From positions 1-64,000 of the forward strand of contig JRUP01000013.1 of assembly GCA_000773965.1 (NCBI GenBank): a stretch of DNA of 64,000 nt, read 5' to 3'. The translations under genes and the position numbers were made by a program. Of the stretch, positions 24,960-35,243 are shown piece by piece. This stretch comes from Enterobacter cancerogenus. GTDB lineage: Bacteria > Pseudomonadota > Gammaproteobacteria > Enterobacterales > Enterobacteriaceae. Within the stretch, counting starts at the first letter, position 1; every line of letters starts with the position of its first letter. Under the pieces are notes generated by a model. The model was given only the letters and a program-made list of their open reading frames with translations. It ran no database searches and was not told where the DNA came from.

Positions 24960-26606
24960 ATGACTCACTCTAAAAAAATCGTGTCTGCCCTTTCACTGGC
25001 AGCGCTGCTTGTTTCTTCAGTGGTCCACGCTGAAAACGCACCAGAAAAAACCGATGTTCTGTTGATTGGCGGCGGCGTCATGAGCGCCTCACTGGGAACC
25101 TGGCTACAGGAACTGCAACCGGGCTGGAAGCAGCTGATGGTTGAGCGTCTGGATGGCGTCGCACTGGAATCGTCTAACGGCTGGAACAACGCCGGTACCG
25201 GTCACTCTGCGAACATGGAACTGAACTACACGCCAGAGCGTGCAGACGGTTCAATCGACGTGAGCAAGGCTCTGGAAATCAACGAAGCTTTCATGATTTC
25301 CCGTCAGTTCTGGACCTCTCAGGTACAGCGCGGCGTAATGCATGACCCGCGTTCATTCATCAACTCCACCCCGCACATGAGCTTTGTCTGGGGCGATAAA
25401 AACGTTGAGTATCTGACTAAGCGTTACGATGCATTGCAGAAAACCACCCTGTTCCAGGGCATGAAGTTCTCTACCGATCACAAGCAGATTGAGCAGTGGG
25501 CTCCGCTGGTAATGGAAGGTCGCGATCCTAATCAGAAAGTGGCGGCCACCTGGACGCCAGTCGGAACTGACGTTAACTACGGTGAAATCACCCGTCAGTT
25601 GATTGGTAGCCTGAAGAAAGATCAGAACTTCAAATTAGAAACCTCTTCAGAAGTCACTGATTTCAAACGTAACAGCGATAATTCATGGCACGTCACCATC
25701 AAAGATGTGAAGAGCGGTGAGAACCGTTCGGTTGACGCGAAATATGTGTTTATCGGTGCAGGCGGCGCGGCCATCAAACTGCTGCAGAAAACCGGTATTC
25801 CTGAAGCGGATAACTACGGCGGCTTCCCGGTCGGTGGTTCGTTCCTGATGACCGAGAATCCAGAAGTGACCAGTCGTCACCTGGAAAAAGTGTATGGTCA
25901 GGCTTCAGTTGGCGCACCTCCGATGTCTGTTCCACACATCGATGCCCGTAACCTGGATGGAAAGCGCGTGGTGCTGTTTGGGCCGTTCGCGACCTTCTCT
26001 ACCAAATACCTGAAAAATGGCTCACTGTTCGATCTGTTAAGCGCTACCACCACCAGCAACATCATGCCGATGACTCACGTGGGTATTGATAACTTTGACC
26101 TGGTGAAATACCTGATTGGTCAGGTGATGCTGAACGACGACGATCGTTTTGCCGCGCTGAAAGAGTACTACCCGAACGCACGTAAAGAAGACTGGAAACT
26201 GATCCAGGCGGGTCAACGCGTACAGATCATCAAGAAAGATGCGGATAAAGGCGGCGTGCTGAAACTCGGCACCGAAATCGTGACCGATCAGCAGAAAACC
26301 GTGGCGGCCCTGTTGGGTGCATCACCAGGTGCTTCTACTGCTGCGCCAATCACCCTCGACGTGATGAAGAAGTTGTTCCCGGAGCAGTTTGCTTCTCCTG
26401 AATGGCAAGAGAAGATTCGCGGCATTATTCCAAGCTTCGGCCAGAAACTGAACGGTAACACCGCACTGACTCAGCAGGTCTGGGACAACACGGCAGCTAC
26501 GCTGCAGTTGACCAAACCACCGGTCATCAACATGGGTGATCAGTCCGTTGCCCCTACGCAGGCTAAGCCTCGTGCAGAATCCGCTAAGCAGGATATGGCG
26601 CTGTAA
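24960..26606 (+). CDS. mqo: Malate:quinone oxidoreductase
   Basis: Membrane-associated FAD enzyme of the TCA cycle that oxidises L-malate to oxaloacetate and passes electrons to the quinone pool. Its 548 residues equal the length of E. coli Mqo and include the same hydrophobic N-terminal leader (about 1-24, ending VVHAEN) before the FAD motif [16 protein letters not shown]. Other family blocks: [37 protein letters not shown] and the late [14 protein letters not shown]. The C terminus is a loose Ala/Lys/Pro tail. Monocistronic, with a terminator behind it. Confidence 0.97.
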   Translation: MTHSKKIVSALSLAALLVSSVVHAENAPEKTDVLLIGGGVMSASLGTWLQELQPGWKQLMVERLDGVALESSNGWNNAGTGHSANMELNYTPERADGSIDVSKALEINEAFMISRQFWTSQVQRGVMHDPRSFINSTPHMSFVWGDKNVEYLTKRYDALQKTTLFQGMKFSTDHKQIEQWAPLVMEGRDPNQKVAATWTPVGTDVNYGEITRQLIGSLKKDQNFKLETSSEVTDFKRNSDNSWHVTIKDVKSGENRSVDAKYVFIGAGGAAIKLLQKTGIPEADNYGGFPVGGSFLMTENPEVTSRHLEKVYGQASVGAPPMSVPHIDARNLDGKRVVLFGPFATFSTKYLKNGSLFDLLSATTTSNIMPMTHVGIDNFDLVKYLIGQVMLNDDDRFAALKEYYPNARKEDWKLIQAGQRVQIIKKDADKGGVLKLGTEIVTDQQKTVAALLGASPGASTAAPITLDVMKKLFPEQFASPEWQEKIRGIIPSFGQKLNGNTALTQQVWDNTAATLQLTKPPVINMGDQSVAPTQAKPRAESAKQDMAL

Positions 26607-26627
26607 TTCTCCCTCGCGCTAATGAAG

Positions 26628-26654
26628 AAAGCCGGACAATGTCCGGCTTTTTTT
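26628..26654 (+). terminator. Intrinsic terminator of mqo
   Basis: AAAGCCGGAC (26628-26637), loop AAT, GTCCGGCTTT (26641-26650) plus TTTT: a strong stem and T-run; the A-run on the other side lets it serve the convergent LysR gene too. Confidence 0.9.
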
Positions 26655-26672
26655 GCCGCATGCCAGGCAAAG

Positions 26673-27560
26673 TCACGCTTTATTCATCCCCCAAACCAGT
26701 GCCTGTCTTGCATGGGCAATACGCGGTTGGCGCAGCGCGCTGGGTAACCAGATAAGGTGATAACGAATCTCTGTATCCCCCACCGGCGCGTCCAGCACCA
26801 CCAACTCCCCTTGCGCGATTTGCGCCTGACATAAAAATGCCGGTATCACCGACCAGCCAAATCCGCCGCAGAGTAAACTTCGCAAACCACGTAAATCCTG
26901 CCCAACTACCGCAGGTAACAGCGTCTGGTATTTAATGCGATTTTTATCCAGCCAATGATCAATTAATGACAGTTTCAGGTCATAAGCCAGCAGAGGTTCT
27001 TTAATCAAATCCGCGGAAAAATCTGCACTGTTGTGTAAGCGAGCCGCCACGACCGGTGCAGCCACAGCAACCACTCGGTCTTGAAAAATCACTTCCCCCT
27101 TTAAACGTGGATCGGTCACCGGATGTGCCGTCACGCCAAGATCACAGTGCCCTTCAATCACCATCTGCGCAACGAGCGGACCATCACCGCTGTGCATATG
27201 CACGCGAATGCCGCTTTCAAGCAGAGGCAGCAATTCAGCCGATAATTTCTCCGCCATAAAATCAGCATGTCCAATGATCTGCAACGTTCCACTCACATCC
27301 ATCGATCGGGCACGCGCGGATGATAAAGCGGACTCTGCGGTATCCAGAGAGTTGCCTATATCAGCGGCCAAATCGTCGGCAGCGGCCGTCGGCATTACTC
27401 CATGGGCCTGACGTTCAAACAGCGGTCGACCCACTGCGACTTCCAGGCCGCTAATGTGTTGAGAAACCGCAGGCTGCGTCAGATTCAGTGCGCGCGCCGC
27501 ACCGGAAATTGAGCGCTGGCGATACACTTCCATAAACGTTCGTAAGCGAACCAGTGACAT
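26673..27560 (-). CDS. LysR family transcriptional regulator
   Basis: A 295-residue LysR protein: HTH at about 3-60 (SGAARALNLTQPAVSQHISGLE), then the effector-binding domain. It is divergent from the aldehyde dehydrogenase/DJ-1 operon with 104 bases between the starts, the standard layout for a LysR activator and its target. The effector is probably an aldehyde or a product of its oxidation; inference. Confidence 0.88.
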   Translation of the reverse strand: MSLVRLRTFMEVYRQRSISGAARALNLTQPAVSQHISGLEVAVGRPLFERQAHGVMPTAAADDLAADIGNSLDTAESALSSARARSMDVSGTLQIIGHADFMAEKLSAELLPLLESGIRVHMHSGDGPLVAQMVIEGHCDLGVTAHPVTDPRLKGEVIFQDRVVAVAAPVVAARLHNSADFSADLIKEPLLAYDLKLSLIDHWLDKNRIKYQTLLPAVVGQDLRGLRSLLCGGFGWSVIPAFLCQAQIAQGELVVLDAPVGDTEIRYHLIWLPSALRQPRIAHARQALVWGMNKA

Positions 27561-27664
27561 AGTGCCCCATAAATTATTTTATACCCCTGCCAAAATAGCC
27601 TTGTTAGCCGTCAAACACCAGCGCGAGTAAGCTGCCCACATCTTGAAACGCACGGAAAAAAATC

Positions 27665-29083
27665 ATGTCACTTCAGCAAGAATTACTGCATGTGCTGCAC
27701 ACAATGAAACAGGCTCATCTGCAGAACGAACCTGCTAGCGCCGAACTTCGCCGCGATCGCTTATTACGCAGCGTGGCATTAATTCGCGAGAATCATGCCG
27801 CGTTTACTGCGGCTATCAGCGCCGATTTTGGTCATCGCAGTGCCTATCAAACCCAGGCGGCCGACCTGATGACCACCATCAATATGTTGCAGCACTCCGC
27901 CGAGCATCTGGAGCAGTGGATGCAGCCGGAGATTGCCGAAGTCCCGGTTGCAGGTATGCAGGCGCGCATCGAACCGCAACCTTTAGGTGTCGTTGGCATT
28001 ATAAGCCCGTGGAATTTCCCGATTAACCTGGCATTTGGCCCGCTGGCCGGTGTGTTTGCTGCGGGCAACACTGCGATGCTGAAACCCTCTGAACTGACAC
28101 CCCACACCTCCGCATTACTGGCGGAATTAGTGCCGCGTTACTTCGCCGCTGATGAGCTCAGCGTGGTTTTGGGTGACGCCAGCGTGGGACAAGCGTTTAG
28201 CGCTCTGCCATTCGACCATCTGGTCTTCACCGGCAGCACCGCCGTCGGTAAGCATGTGATGCGTGCAGCGGCAGAGAATCTGGTGCCTGTTACGCTGGAA
28301 CTGGGTGGAAAGTCGCCGGTGGTGATCGACGCAGATGCGGATGTGGTAATGGCGGCAGCCCGAACCTTGACTATAAAAACCTTTAACGCCGGGCAAATTT
28401 GTATCTCACCGGATTACCTGTTACTTCCGTATGCCGCTGAAGCGGAATTTATCACCGCGTCACAGCAGTACATGCAGCAGACGTACCCAACGCTACAAAG
28501 CAACGTGGATTACACCGCCATAATCAGTGCTCGTCATTATCAGCGACTGATCGATCTGATCGAAGATGCCCGAGCTAAAGGTGCCCGAATCGTTAGCCTG
28601 GCCCCTGTGGGCGAGCCGGATTTTGATGCGCAAAGCCGCAAAATCGCGCCGCATTTGATCCTCAATGTCACCGAAGAGATGACGGTCATGCAGGAAGAGA
28701 TTTTTGGCCCGCTGCTGCCAGTCAAAAGCTATAGCGGAGAGGTAGAGGAAGCGATTCGTTATATCAATGCGCATCCACGTCCACTGGCCGCCTACTATTT
28801 TGGCCACGATGAACAGCGTCAAAAGCTGATGGCTCAGCACACCACTTCTGGCGCACTGGTGATAAATGATGTCATGACCCATGCTTCTCTCGACAGCCTG
28901 CCATTTGGTGGCGTGGGCGCTTCCGGTATTGGTGCTTATCACGGGATTCACGGATTCCGTCGTTTCAGTCACGCCAAGCCGATTGTGATCCAGGATGAGG
29001 CGGGCACCACAAATTTACGGCTGCGTGCGCCCTATCAGGACAAAAGCGCAGCATTGACTGCATTACTGAATAACCAACATTAA
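27665..29083 (+). CDS. Aldehyde dehydrogenase (coniferyl-aldehyde dehydrogenase-like)
   Basis: A 472-residue NAD(P)-dependent aldehyde dehydrogenase. PWNFPINL at about 117-124 and FTGSTAVGK near 190 bind cofactor; ELGGKSP carries the general-base glutamate and C246 in FNAGQICISPD is the nucleophile. The short N terminus and the lack of the usual EEIFGPV spacing differences place it in the class 3/coniferyl-aldehyde group rather than with BetB-type enzymes. It forms an operon with a DJ-1 family gene 13 bases downstream. Role: detoxification or catabolism of aromatic or aliphatic aldehydes, perhaps plant-derived. Confidence 0.85.
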   Translation: MSLQQELLHVLHTMKQAHLQNEPASAELRRDRLLRSVALIRENHAAFTAAISADFGHRSAYQTQAADLMTTINMLQHSAEHLEQWMQPEIAEVPVAGMQARIEPQPLGVVGIISPWNFPINLAFGPLAGVFAAGNTAMLKPSELTPHTSALLAELVPRYFAADELSVVLGDASVGQAFSALPFDHLVFTGSTAVGKHVMRAAAENLVPVTLELGGKSPVVIDADADVVMAAARTLTIKTFNAGQICISPDYLLLPYAAEAEFITASQQYMQQTYPTLQSNVDYTAIISARHYQRLIDLIEDARAKGARIVSLAPVGEPDFDAQSRKIAPHLILNVTEEMTVMQEEIFGPLLPVKSYSGEVEEAIRYINAHPRPLAAYYFGHDEQRQKLMAQHTTSGALVINDVMTHASLDSLPFGGVGASGIGAYHGIHGFRRFSHAKPIVIQDEAGTTNLRLRAPYQDKSAALTALLNNQH

Positions 29084-29096
29084 TCGAGGACAGACA

Positions 29097-29786
29097 ATGA
29101 AAATTTTGATGGTTCTGACATCCCATGACGCGTTGGGCAACACCGGCAAAAAAACCGGGTTCTGGCTGGAAGAGTTCGCCGCCCCCTACTTCGTGTTTAA
29201 AGATGCGGGTGCCGAAATGGTGTTGGCTTCTCCGGCTGGCGGACAACCGCCGCTGGATCCAAAAAGTGATTTACCTGAATTTCAGACTGCTATGACCGAA
29301 CGTTTCAAATCTGATGCGGCGGCACAGCAGGCGCTGGCCAATACCGTGAAGTTAGCATGCATTGATCAGCAGGATTTCGATACGGTCTTTTATCCTGGCG
29401 GCCACGGTCCACTGTGGGATCTGGCGGAGTCAGCAGACTCCATCCAGTTGATCGAATCTTTCGATCGTGCGGGTAAGCCGATGGGTTTTGTCTGCCATGC
29501 ACCTGGCGCGTTGCGTCATGTGAAAGCTGCGAGCGGCGCCCCGCTAATTCAGGGTAAGCAGGTCACCGGTTTTACCAATAGCGAAGAAGCAGCCGTTGAG
29601 CTGACCGACGTGGTGCCTTTCCTGATTGAGGATGAGTTCATCAAACTGGGTGCGCATTATCAAAAAGGCGCTGACTGGGCACCGTTTGTCGTACAAGATG
29701 GTCATTTGATCACCGGGCAAAATCCGGCCAGCTCAGAAGATGTTGCCAAAGCGCTGCTGCTGCAACTGGCAGCACAACAGCCTTAA
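29097..29786 (+). CDS. DJ-1/PfpI family protein (glyoxalase III / Hsp31-like)
   Basis: A 229-residue cytoplasmic protein of the type 1 glutamine amidotransferase-like fold. C133 in GFVCHAPGAL is the nucleophile elbow cysteine, E25 in GFWLEEF is the usual partner glutamate, and PGGHGPLWDL (100-109) supplies the neighbouring His. The pattern is that of the yeast Hsp31/YDR533C group, which turns methylglyoxal into lactate without glutathione. Co-transcription with an aldehyde dehydrogenase fits a reactive-carbonyl detoxification unit under the divergent LysR regulator. Confidence 0.87.
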   Translation: MKILMVLTSHDALGNTGKKTGFWLEEFAAPYFVFKDAGAEMVLASPAGGQPPLDPKSDLPEFQTAMTERFKSDAAAQQALANTVKLACIDQQDFDTVFYPGGHGPLWDLAESADSIQLIESFDRAGKPMGFVCHAPGALRHVKAASGAPLIQGKQVTGFTNSEEAAVELTDVVPFLIEDEFIKLGAHYQKGADWAPFVVQDGHLITGQNPASSEDVAKALLLQLAAQQP

Positions 29787-29796
29787 TCGCGTTAAA

Positions 29797-29824
29797 GCGC
29801 ATCACTGCTCTGGCGATGATGCGC
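29797..29824 (+). terminator. Possible terminator of the aldehyde-detoxification operon
   Basis: GCGCATCA (29797-29804) pairs with TGATGCGC (29817-29824) across a 12-base loop; the tail CCCTCGTCTTATT is only moderately T-rich. Confidence 0.45.
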
Positions 29825-29995
29825 CCTCGTCTTATTAACCCTCCCATTAATGAATTTTGCTCATAGGTGCTAGTAGACTGGCGCACCTAATCAATCCCTT
29901 CTGCCTTTGTTAAGCTACTCCACAACCCCTTTTCCATCACTGTATTTAAGCCCTGTCACCGCACAGGTCCTTTCCTTTGCTCATAAAAAGACACT

Positions 29996-31210
29996 ATGGA
30001 TATCAAAACTGCAACGCATCCTCCGGATATGAAAACCGGCATCGCTTTTATAGTCATTCTCAGCGCGTTGATGGCATTTACCTCGCTCTCAACCGACATC
30101 TATCTTCCGGCGATGCCCGCGATGTCAGCCGCGTTACACGGCGATTCGGAACTGACCGTCACCGGATTTCTGATTGGCTTTGCCATCGCACAGCTAATCT
30201 GGGGCCCGATTAGCGATCAACTCGGCCGCAAAACACCGCTATATATCGGGATGATTATCTTTGCTGTCGGCTCAGCGGGATGCGCACTCTCCAGTGACAT
30301 GCCTCAGATTGTCTTCTGGCGTGTCATTCAGGCCGCTGGCGCCTGCACCGGCCCGATGCTGGCGCGTGCCATGATCCGCGACCTTTTCACCCGCACGCGT
30401 GCTGCGCAGATGTTGTCGACGCTGATCATTGTTATGGCAATTGCCCCTATCGCGGGGCCATTAATGGGTGGGCAAATCATTCGTTACTCGCAATGGCCGG
30501 TGATTTTCTGGTTTCTGGCGGTAGTCGGTGCATTAATGTTCATATCACTGCTCTGGCTTCCTGAAACACTGCCGGCAGAAAAACGGGTAACGGCGTCACC
30601 TCGGCAAATAATGGGTAATTATCGCGCATTGTTGCAAAATAAAAACTTTATGCGTTTTACCCTGTGCGTGACTTTTTACTACGTTGCCGCTTACGCCTTT
30701 ATTGTCGGTTCGCCTGCGGTGTATATCAGCTATTTCGGCATCGATCCGCAACATTATGGTTGGCTTTTCGCCATTAATATCCTGGGACTGGTGACGGTGA
30801 GCACCGTCAATAAACGTTTAGTGCAAAAGGTACGGCTTGAGACGCTGCTGAAATCTGCCTCTTTTATCGCCGTACTGATGACATTAGTGATGTGTTTTGT
30901 TCTAAAAACGCATCCGACAGCGTTGGCAGGATTGGTCATCTGCATCTTCATTTTCTTCTCAATGAACGGAATTATTGCCGCCTCCGCTACCGCAGCCGCG
31001 CTGGATGCCGTGCCGAATGCCACCGGTTCAGCCTCCGCGCTAATAGGTTCATTGCAATACGGCAGTGGCATTGTCTCCTCATTGCTGCTGGCAGGGCTCA
31101 ACAACGGTACGCCCTGGATTATGGTGAGCATTATGACAGTATTTACCCTGCTCAGTTTTCTTAGCACGCTTGGCGGAGGAAAAGCCCAGCCCAAAATGGC
31201 AGAAATTTAA
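29996..31210 (+). CDS. Bcr/CflA family multidrug efflux MFS transporter
   Basis: A 404-residue proton-driven drug exporter with twelve predicted helices. The first-helix motif STDIYLPAMP, motif A between helices 2 and 3 (GPISDQLGRKTPLYIG) and the GACTGPMLARAMIRDL region (about 118-133) are typical of the Bcr/CflA group. The ribosome site before ATG 29996 is weak; a second ATG ten codons on is possible. Monocistronic. Exported compound unknown; E. coli Bcr handles bicyclomycin and peptides. Confidence 0.88.
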   Translation: MDIKTATHPPDMKTGIAFIVILSALMAFTSLSTDIYLPAMPAMSAALHGDSELTVTGFLIGFAIAQLIWGPISDQLGRKTPLYIGMIIFAVGSAGCALSSDMPQIVFWRVIQAAGACTGPMLARAMIRDLFTRTRAAQMLSTLIIVMAIAPIAGPLMGGQIIRYSQWPVIFWFLAVVGALMFISLLWLPETLPAEKRVTASPRQIMGNYRALLQNKNFMRFTLCVTFYYVAAYAFIVGSPAVYISYFGIDPQHYGWLFAINILGLVTVSTVNKRLVQKVRLETLLKSASFIAVLMTLVMCFVLKTHPTALAGLVICIFIFFSMNGIIAASATAAALDAVPNATGSASALIGSLQYGSGIVSSLLLAGLNNGTPWIMVSIMTVFTLLSFLSTLGGGKAQPKMAEI

Positions 31211-31338
31211 TGCTGAAGTGAAATATTAAATATGACATTAAACATTTGGTGCGGTGAGCCCAGCATGCAATTGCTAAATTTAAAATAGTCGGTAACGTCG
31301 TGGTTTCATCTGCTAATAAAAATAAGCGAGCTTAATTA

Positions 31339-32058
31339 ATGAGCAACATCCAGTCTTCATTCCTTTCTTACACCGTGGACAACGAGACATTTGAAGGTTA
31401 TTTAGTTTATCAGGCTGATAATAACCCTGCTCAGCCAGGCATTGTTATTGCGCCCAATTGGATGGGGGCCACCACTGATGCTGCTGAACAAGCCAAAGCC
31501 ATTGCCGCCCACGGCTATGTGGTGCTGGTGGCTGACCTGTACGGTCAGGGTCAACGCCCCACTAACGGCGAAGAAGCGGGTGCGATGATGATGGCAGTGA
31601 AAGACACCCCCGCCGAAGTGGCGCGCATGCAGGCAGCCCTCAGCGCATTGCGCACCCAAACCACCGCCCCCGTCAACGCGGATAAGGTTGCGGCTATCGG
31701 TTTCTGCTTCGGCGGCCATTGTGCGCTTGAACTGGCACGTAGCGGCGCGGACATCAAAGCGGCCGCCTCTTTCCACGGCACGCTGGATACCCAGGGCGCT
31801 TATGACAGTCATACTATTCAGGCTTCACTGCTGGTACTGGACGGCGCGGCCGATCCCCTGGTGCCGCGCGAGCAGCTAGCGGCCTTCGCCAATGAGATGA
31901 ACAGCAAAGGCGTTGACTGGCAACTGGTGAGCTTTGCGGGTGCGGTGCACTCATTCACCGATCCGAAAGCCGATAATGCTGGCGTGTCGCAGTATCACCC
32001 GGAAGTCACTCAGCGTGCCTTCAAACGCCTGTATCAATTGCTGGATGAAGTGTTTTAA
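31339..32058 (+). CDS. Dienelactone hydrolase family protein
   Basis: A 239-residue alpha/beta hydrolase. The catalytic triad is visible: C123 in GFCFGGH (cysteine instead of serine, as in dienelactone hydrolase), D172 in DGAADPLVP and H204 in AVHSFTDP. No chlorocatechol-pathway genes are near, so this is probably one of the general carboxylic-ester hydrolases of the family, as with E. coli YsgA. Its stop overlaps the convergent ClC gene by four bases. Confidence 0.9.
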   Translation: MSNIQSSFLSYTVDNETFEGYLVYQADNNPAQPGIVIAPNWMGATTDAAEQAKAIAAHGYVVLVADLYGQGQRPTNGEEAGAMMMAVKDTPAEVARMQAALSALRTQTTAPVNADKVAAIGFCFGGHCALELARSGADIKAAASFHGTLDTQGAYDSHTIQASLLVLDGAADPLVPREQLAAFANEMNSKGVDWQLVSFAGAVHSFTDPKADNAGVSQYHPEVTQRAFKRLYQLLDEVF

Positions 32059-33311
32059 ACCTTAGCTTTCTCAAACCAGCGGCACATTAAAAATGAGCCG
32101 CTGGTGCAGAGAATGGCTGGCACCAGATAGCTGTGATCCATCCCCGTAAACTCCAGCAGCAATGCGACCGCGGTCAAGGGCATTTGCATTGACGCTGCTA
32201 AAAAAGCGGTTCCCCCAATCAGGGCGAAACTCCCGCTATGACCTCCCGGAACCAGATGCTGCCAGACGGCACAAAGAATCAGGCTGAACAATGCGCCAAT
32301 CGTTAACCCTGGCGTCAGTAATCCCCCCTCTGCGCCGCTGCGCAGCACCGCCAAAATGACCAGCATCTTGAGAATGACCAGGCTAATAAACAACGCTATG
32401 GGCATTGCACCGTCCAGCGCCAGTTGCATCGGACCTTTACCGTTACCAGGAAGTTGCGGGAAGATCACACTCAGTCCGCCAAGTAAAGCAAACGACAATA
32501 GGCAAAACAGCGGTATTTGCAGTGAGTTTTTTACCTTACTCCGCGCTCGCTGCGTGAGCTTGCGAAACAGCATCGCCGCCGCCCCCAGAATGGGGCCACA
32601 AATGATCGCCCAGGCAGTGGTAGATGCAGGTGCCGCGCCGACTAAAAAGTGATATTGCACTTCATTGCCGAGTCCTAAAGTGGCGACACCCGCAGCAATG
32701 GCTGAGGTGATTAACGCTGCGACGGCACATTCCCAACGAAAGGTGACCAGCAACACCTCAAGTGTAAAAAGTGCACCCGCCAGCGGCACATTATAGACCG
32801 CCGCGAGTCCAGCCCCAGCTCCACAGGCAATCAACACTTTGCGTGCATCGGCATCGAGGCCTAATACGTTGGCAATCAGCCCGGCACCTAACGCACCCGC
32901 TTCACGCGGTGCCACTTCACGACCGAGTGGAGAGCCGAGCGCCACGGTAATAATTTGCAATAGTGCGTGAATGGCTGTCGTGGCAAGTGGCATTGGCTTG
33001 TTCGGATGATTGACGGCTTGACTGACTGAGACGCGTTGACTGCCGTAACGCCCCAGTAACCACCATCCCCAACCCGCGACAAGGCCACCGCACAGAATGG
33101 CGGAGAATCGACGCCAATCTGTGGCCGCCGTGACGCCGGACAAAAATGACTCATTGCTGATCACCGCATCCAGGCTGTAACCAAAGGCTATGTGCTGGAT
33201 AAAATGCAGCAGCAATGCCAATAACATGCCGCAAATTCCCGCTACGATACCGGTAAATATCAGGGCCAGTGCCCAGCGTAATGGCTGAGTGACGGGTAAA
33301 TCCTTGTTCAT
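32055..33311 (-). CDS. ClC family chloride channel / H+-Cl- antiporter
   Basis: A 418-residue inner-membrane protein with ten or more helices. The ion-path signatures are GREVAPREAGALG (the counterpart of GREGP with its gating glutamate) and GAEGGLLTPGLTIGAL (counterpart of GxFxP). It lacks the C-terminal CBS domains and is shorter than E. coli ClcA (473), nearer to ClcB/YfeO-size members. The N-terminal GSGIP-like loop is degenerate (YGSQRVSV), so chloride selectivity is uncertain. Monocistronic. Confidence 0.87.
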   Translation of the reverse strand: MNKDLPVTQPLRWALALIFTGIVAGICGMLLALLLHFIQHIAFGYSLDAVISNESFLSGVTAATDWRRFSAILCGGLVAGWGWWLLGRYGSQRVSVSQAVNHPNKPMPLATTAIHALLQIITVALGSPLGREVAPREAGALGAGLIANVLGLDADARKVLIACGAGAGLAAVYNVPLAGALFTLEVLLVTFRWECAVAALITSAIAAGVATLGLGNEVQYHFLVGAAPASTTAWAIICGPILGAAAMLFRKLTQRARSKVKNSLQIPLFCLLSFALLGGLSVIFPQLPGNGKGPMQLALDGAMPIALFISLVILKMLVILAVLRSGAEGGLLTPGLTIGALFSLILCAVWQHLVPGGHSGSFALIGGTAFLAASMQMPLTAVALLLEFTGMDHSYLVPAILCTSGSFLMCRWFEKAKV

Positions 33312-33534
33312 CCCGCTTGTTCCTTATGAGCTTCATCTGAAAAGCATAAGACATAACGGTAATACCCCGCGTATACACCCTGACTCAACAGGCGTCAGCC
33401 TTTGGCTAGCAGTTCTGCTGCCGGACATTTCATCGCCGTCCGGCATCACTTTGATACATCTACGCATTTACCCTGCGGCTCTTCTGCGATATATACACTT
33501 CTGACCAATGTAACCCTCAGTTTAGGATGCAGAA

Positions 33535-33924
33535 ATGTTCGTTAAACACTATGACGTTGATGAAAACCATATTGATTTCCAGGGCGTGGTAGATGGCCTT
33601 TATTATCCGTTCTATATGGAATGGACTCGCCATGCATTTATGCGAGAAGCGCTCGGGATAGATATTGAAGAAGAGTTCAAACAGGGCAAACTGTACATGG
33701 TTCTTGAATACTCTTTGCGCTTTCGTAAGAGCCTGGTAAAAGGTGACAATGTCGAAGTGACATGCGCGCTGGAAAAAAATGAAAAGCGTAACCGGGTGAA
33801 TTTCGTCCAACAAATAAAGGTCAATGACGTGGTTTACGCCGATGCAACTTTTGTCGCCACCTGTCTCAGTAATGGACGCCCTTCTATGCCTGAAGCCGTG
33901 TTGAATGCCCTGGCACCCGAGTGA
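33535..33924 (+). CDS. Hotdog-fold acyl-CoA thioesterase (4HBT family)
   Basis: A 129-residue single-domain hotdog protein of the 4-hydroxybenzoyl-CoA thioesterase/YbgC type. The N-terminal signature YDVDENHIDFQGVVDGLYY (6-24) contains D13-like acidic and FQGVV residues that align with the usual DxDxxGVVYHxxY active-site stretch, although the residue normally Asp is shifted in this copy. It stands alone between divergent and convergent neighbours. Substrate acyl group unknown. Confidence 0.8.
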   Translation: MFVKHYDVDENHIDFQGVVDGLYYPFYMEWTRHAFMREALGIDIEEEFKQGKLYMVLEYSLRFRKSLVKGDNVEVTCALEKNEKRNRVNFVQQIKVNDVVYADATFVATCLSNGRPSMPEAVLNALAPE

Positions 33925-33925
33925 A

Positions 33926-33949
33926 TCAAGGGTGACTTATCACCCTTGA
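33926..33949. terminator. Hairpin after the thioesterase gene
   Basis: TCAAGGGTGA (33926-33935), loop CTTA, TCACCCTTGA (33940-33949): perfect 10-bp stem beginning inside the last codon area; no T-run follows. Confidence 0.55.
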
Positions 33950-34028
33950 AAGCAGCTTCTCACTCAAAAATAGCGCCTGCTGGTGAGAACACATTTTATG
34001 TGCGACCACCTCTTCAGCTGCTGCTTAT

Positions 34029-35084
34029 TCACCCCTGCCATTCACGAACTAAGGTCTTGATCAGCTCACCCGCAGGCATTTCACGTGCCAGCGCCGCTCC
34101 CTGCCCAGCCCACTGCGCGCCAAAGCCGTGGTGCTGTTTCGCCGCAGCGGCTGCGGCCAGCGCTTTGCCCAGTGAATAGGTCAACGGATAATCCGGCACA
34201 TCACTGATGGCGAAGTCACGACTAAAATCGCAGAAATCATTGCGTAAACAGCGCGCCTGACGTCCAGAAATCGCAGCAGTCAGCTCGGTGCCGGTTGCAC
34301 TGGCCTGCTTCATTGCCGCGCGATACGCCGCGTTTGCCGCCGATTCCGGGCATAACACAAAGGCGGTGCCCAACTGCACACCGGTTGCGCCCAGTTGCAA
34401 CATGGCCGCGATACCCGAGTCATCCATGATGCCACCCGCCGCAATCACCGGATGCGCAGTTTGCTGACGGATCGCCTGTACCAGGGTGAAGGTCGACATT
34501 TGATGGTCGAAAGCCTGAGGGTCAAAATGCCCGCGATGCCCGCCTGCTTCAATCCCCTGCGCCACGATGAAATCAATGCCGCTGCGCGCTATGGTCAATG
34601 CTTCTGCCACACTGGTCGCGGTGGCCAGCAACACGATCCCACGTTCCTTGAGTCGTTGAATCACTGCCGCGGAAGGGATGCCAAAATGAAAGCTCACTGC
34701 TGCCGGCGCCGCCTGCTCAATCACACTGAGCATCGCGTCATTATTCTGGAAGGTTTGATAGATCTCCGAGAGAACCGAAGGTAACTCGGCTTCATAACGC
34801 GCAAACAACGGCGCAAAGCGATCGATCCATGCCTGCTCGCGTTCAACGTCGCGTACCGCTGGCGCATGGCAAAAGAGGTTGACGTTGATGGGGCCTCGGG
34901 TGAGCGCCTGCGTTTGCGCGATCATCACCGCGGCCTGTTCGGGAGTGGAGGCCCCCACACCGATAGAACCTAGCGCACCGGCATTGGTGACGGCGGCGGC
35001 CATTTCAGGGGTGGAGACGCCCGCCATCGGTGCCTGAATAAGCGGGTATTGCAGCTGAAGCGCCTGACACAGGGCGTTCGTCAT
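34029..35084 (-). CDS. Nitronate monooxygenase (2-nitropropane dioxygenase family)
   Basis: A 351-residue FMN-dependent TIM-barrel enzyme that oxidises toxic alkyl nitronates such as propionate 3-nitronate. Family blocks: PLIQAPMAGVSTPEMAAAV near the N terminus, GIEAGGHRGHFD with the candidate catalytic histidine (about residue 180), AAGGIMDDSGIAAMLQLGATGVQLGTAF for phosphate binding of FMN (quoted region about 212-240). Class I type. Monocistronic on the minus strand. Fits a plant-associated lifestyle, as plants make nitropropionate. Confidence 0.9.
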   Translation of the reverse strand: MTNALCQALQLQYPLIQAPMAGVSTPEMAAAVTNAGALGSIGVGASTPEQAAVMIAQTQALTRGPINVNLFCHAPAVRDVEREQAWIDRFAPLFARYEAELPSVLSEIYQTFQNNDAMLSVIEQAAPAAVSFHFGIPSAAVIQRLKERGIVLLATATSVAEALTIARSGIDFIVAQGIEAGGHRGHFDPQAFDHQMSTFTLVQAIRQQTAHPVIAAGGIMDDSGIAAMLQLGATGVQLGTAFVLCPESAANAAYRAAMKQASATGTELTAAISGRQARCLRNDFCDFSRDFAISDVPDYPLTYSLGKALAAAAAAKQHHGFGAQWAGQGAALAREMPAGELIKTLVREWQG

Positions 35085-35243
35085 GTTGCTATTCCTTTGA
35101 TTTTGCAGTTGGGCACAGCTAAATTCCCCTTCTGCGGCAGAGAAATCAACCCAAAATTTGGACCAGGAACCTCAACAGCACAGCGTGCAACGTAGAACGG
35201 TAAACCAAACGAGGGAATGAGACTAAATCGCAGGAGATAAACA

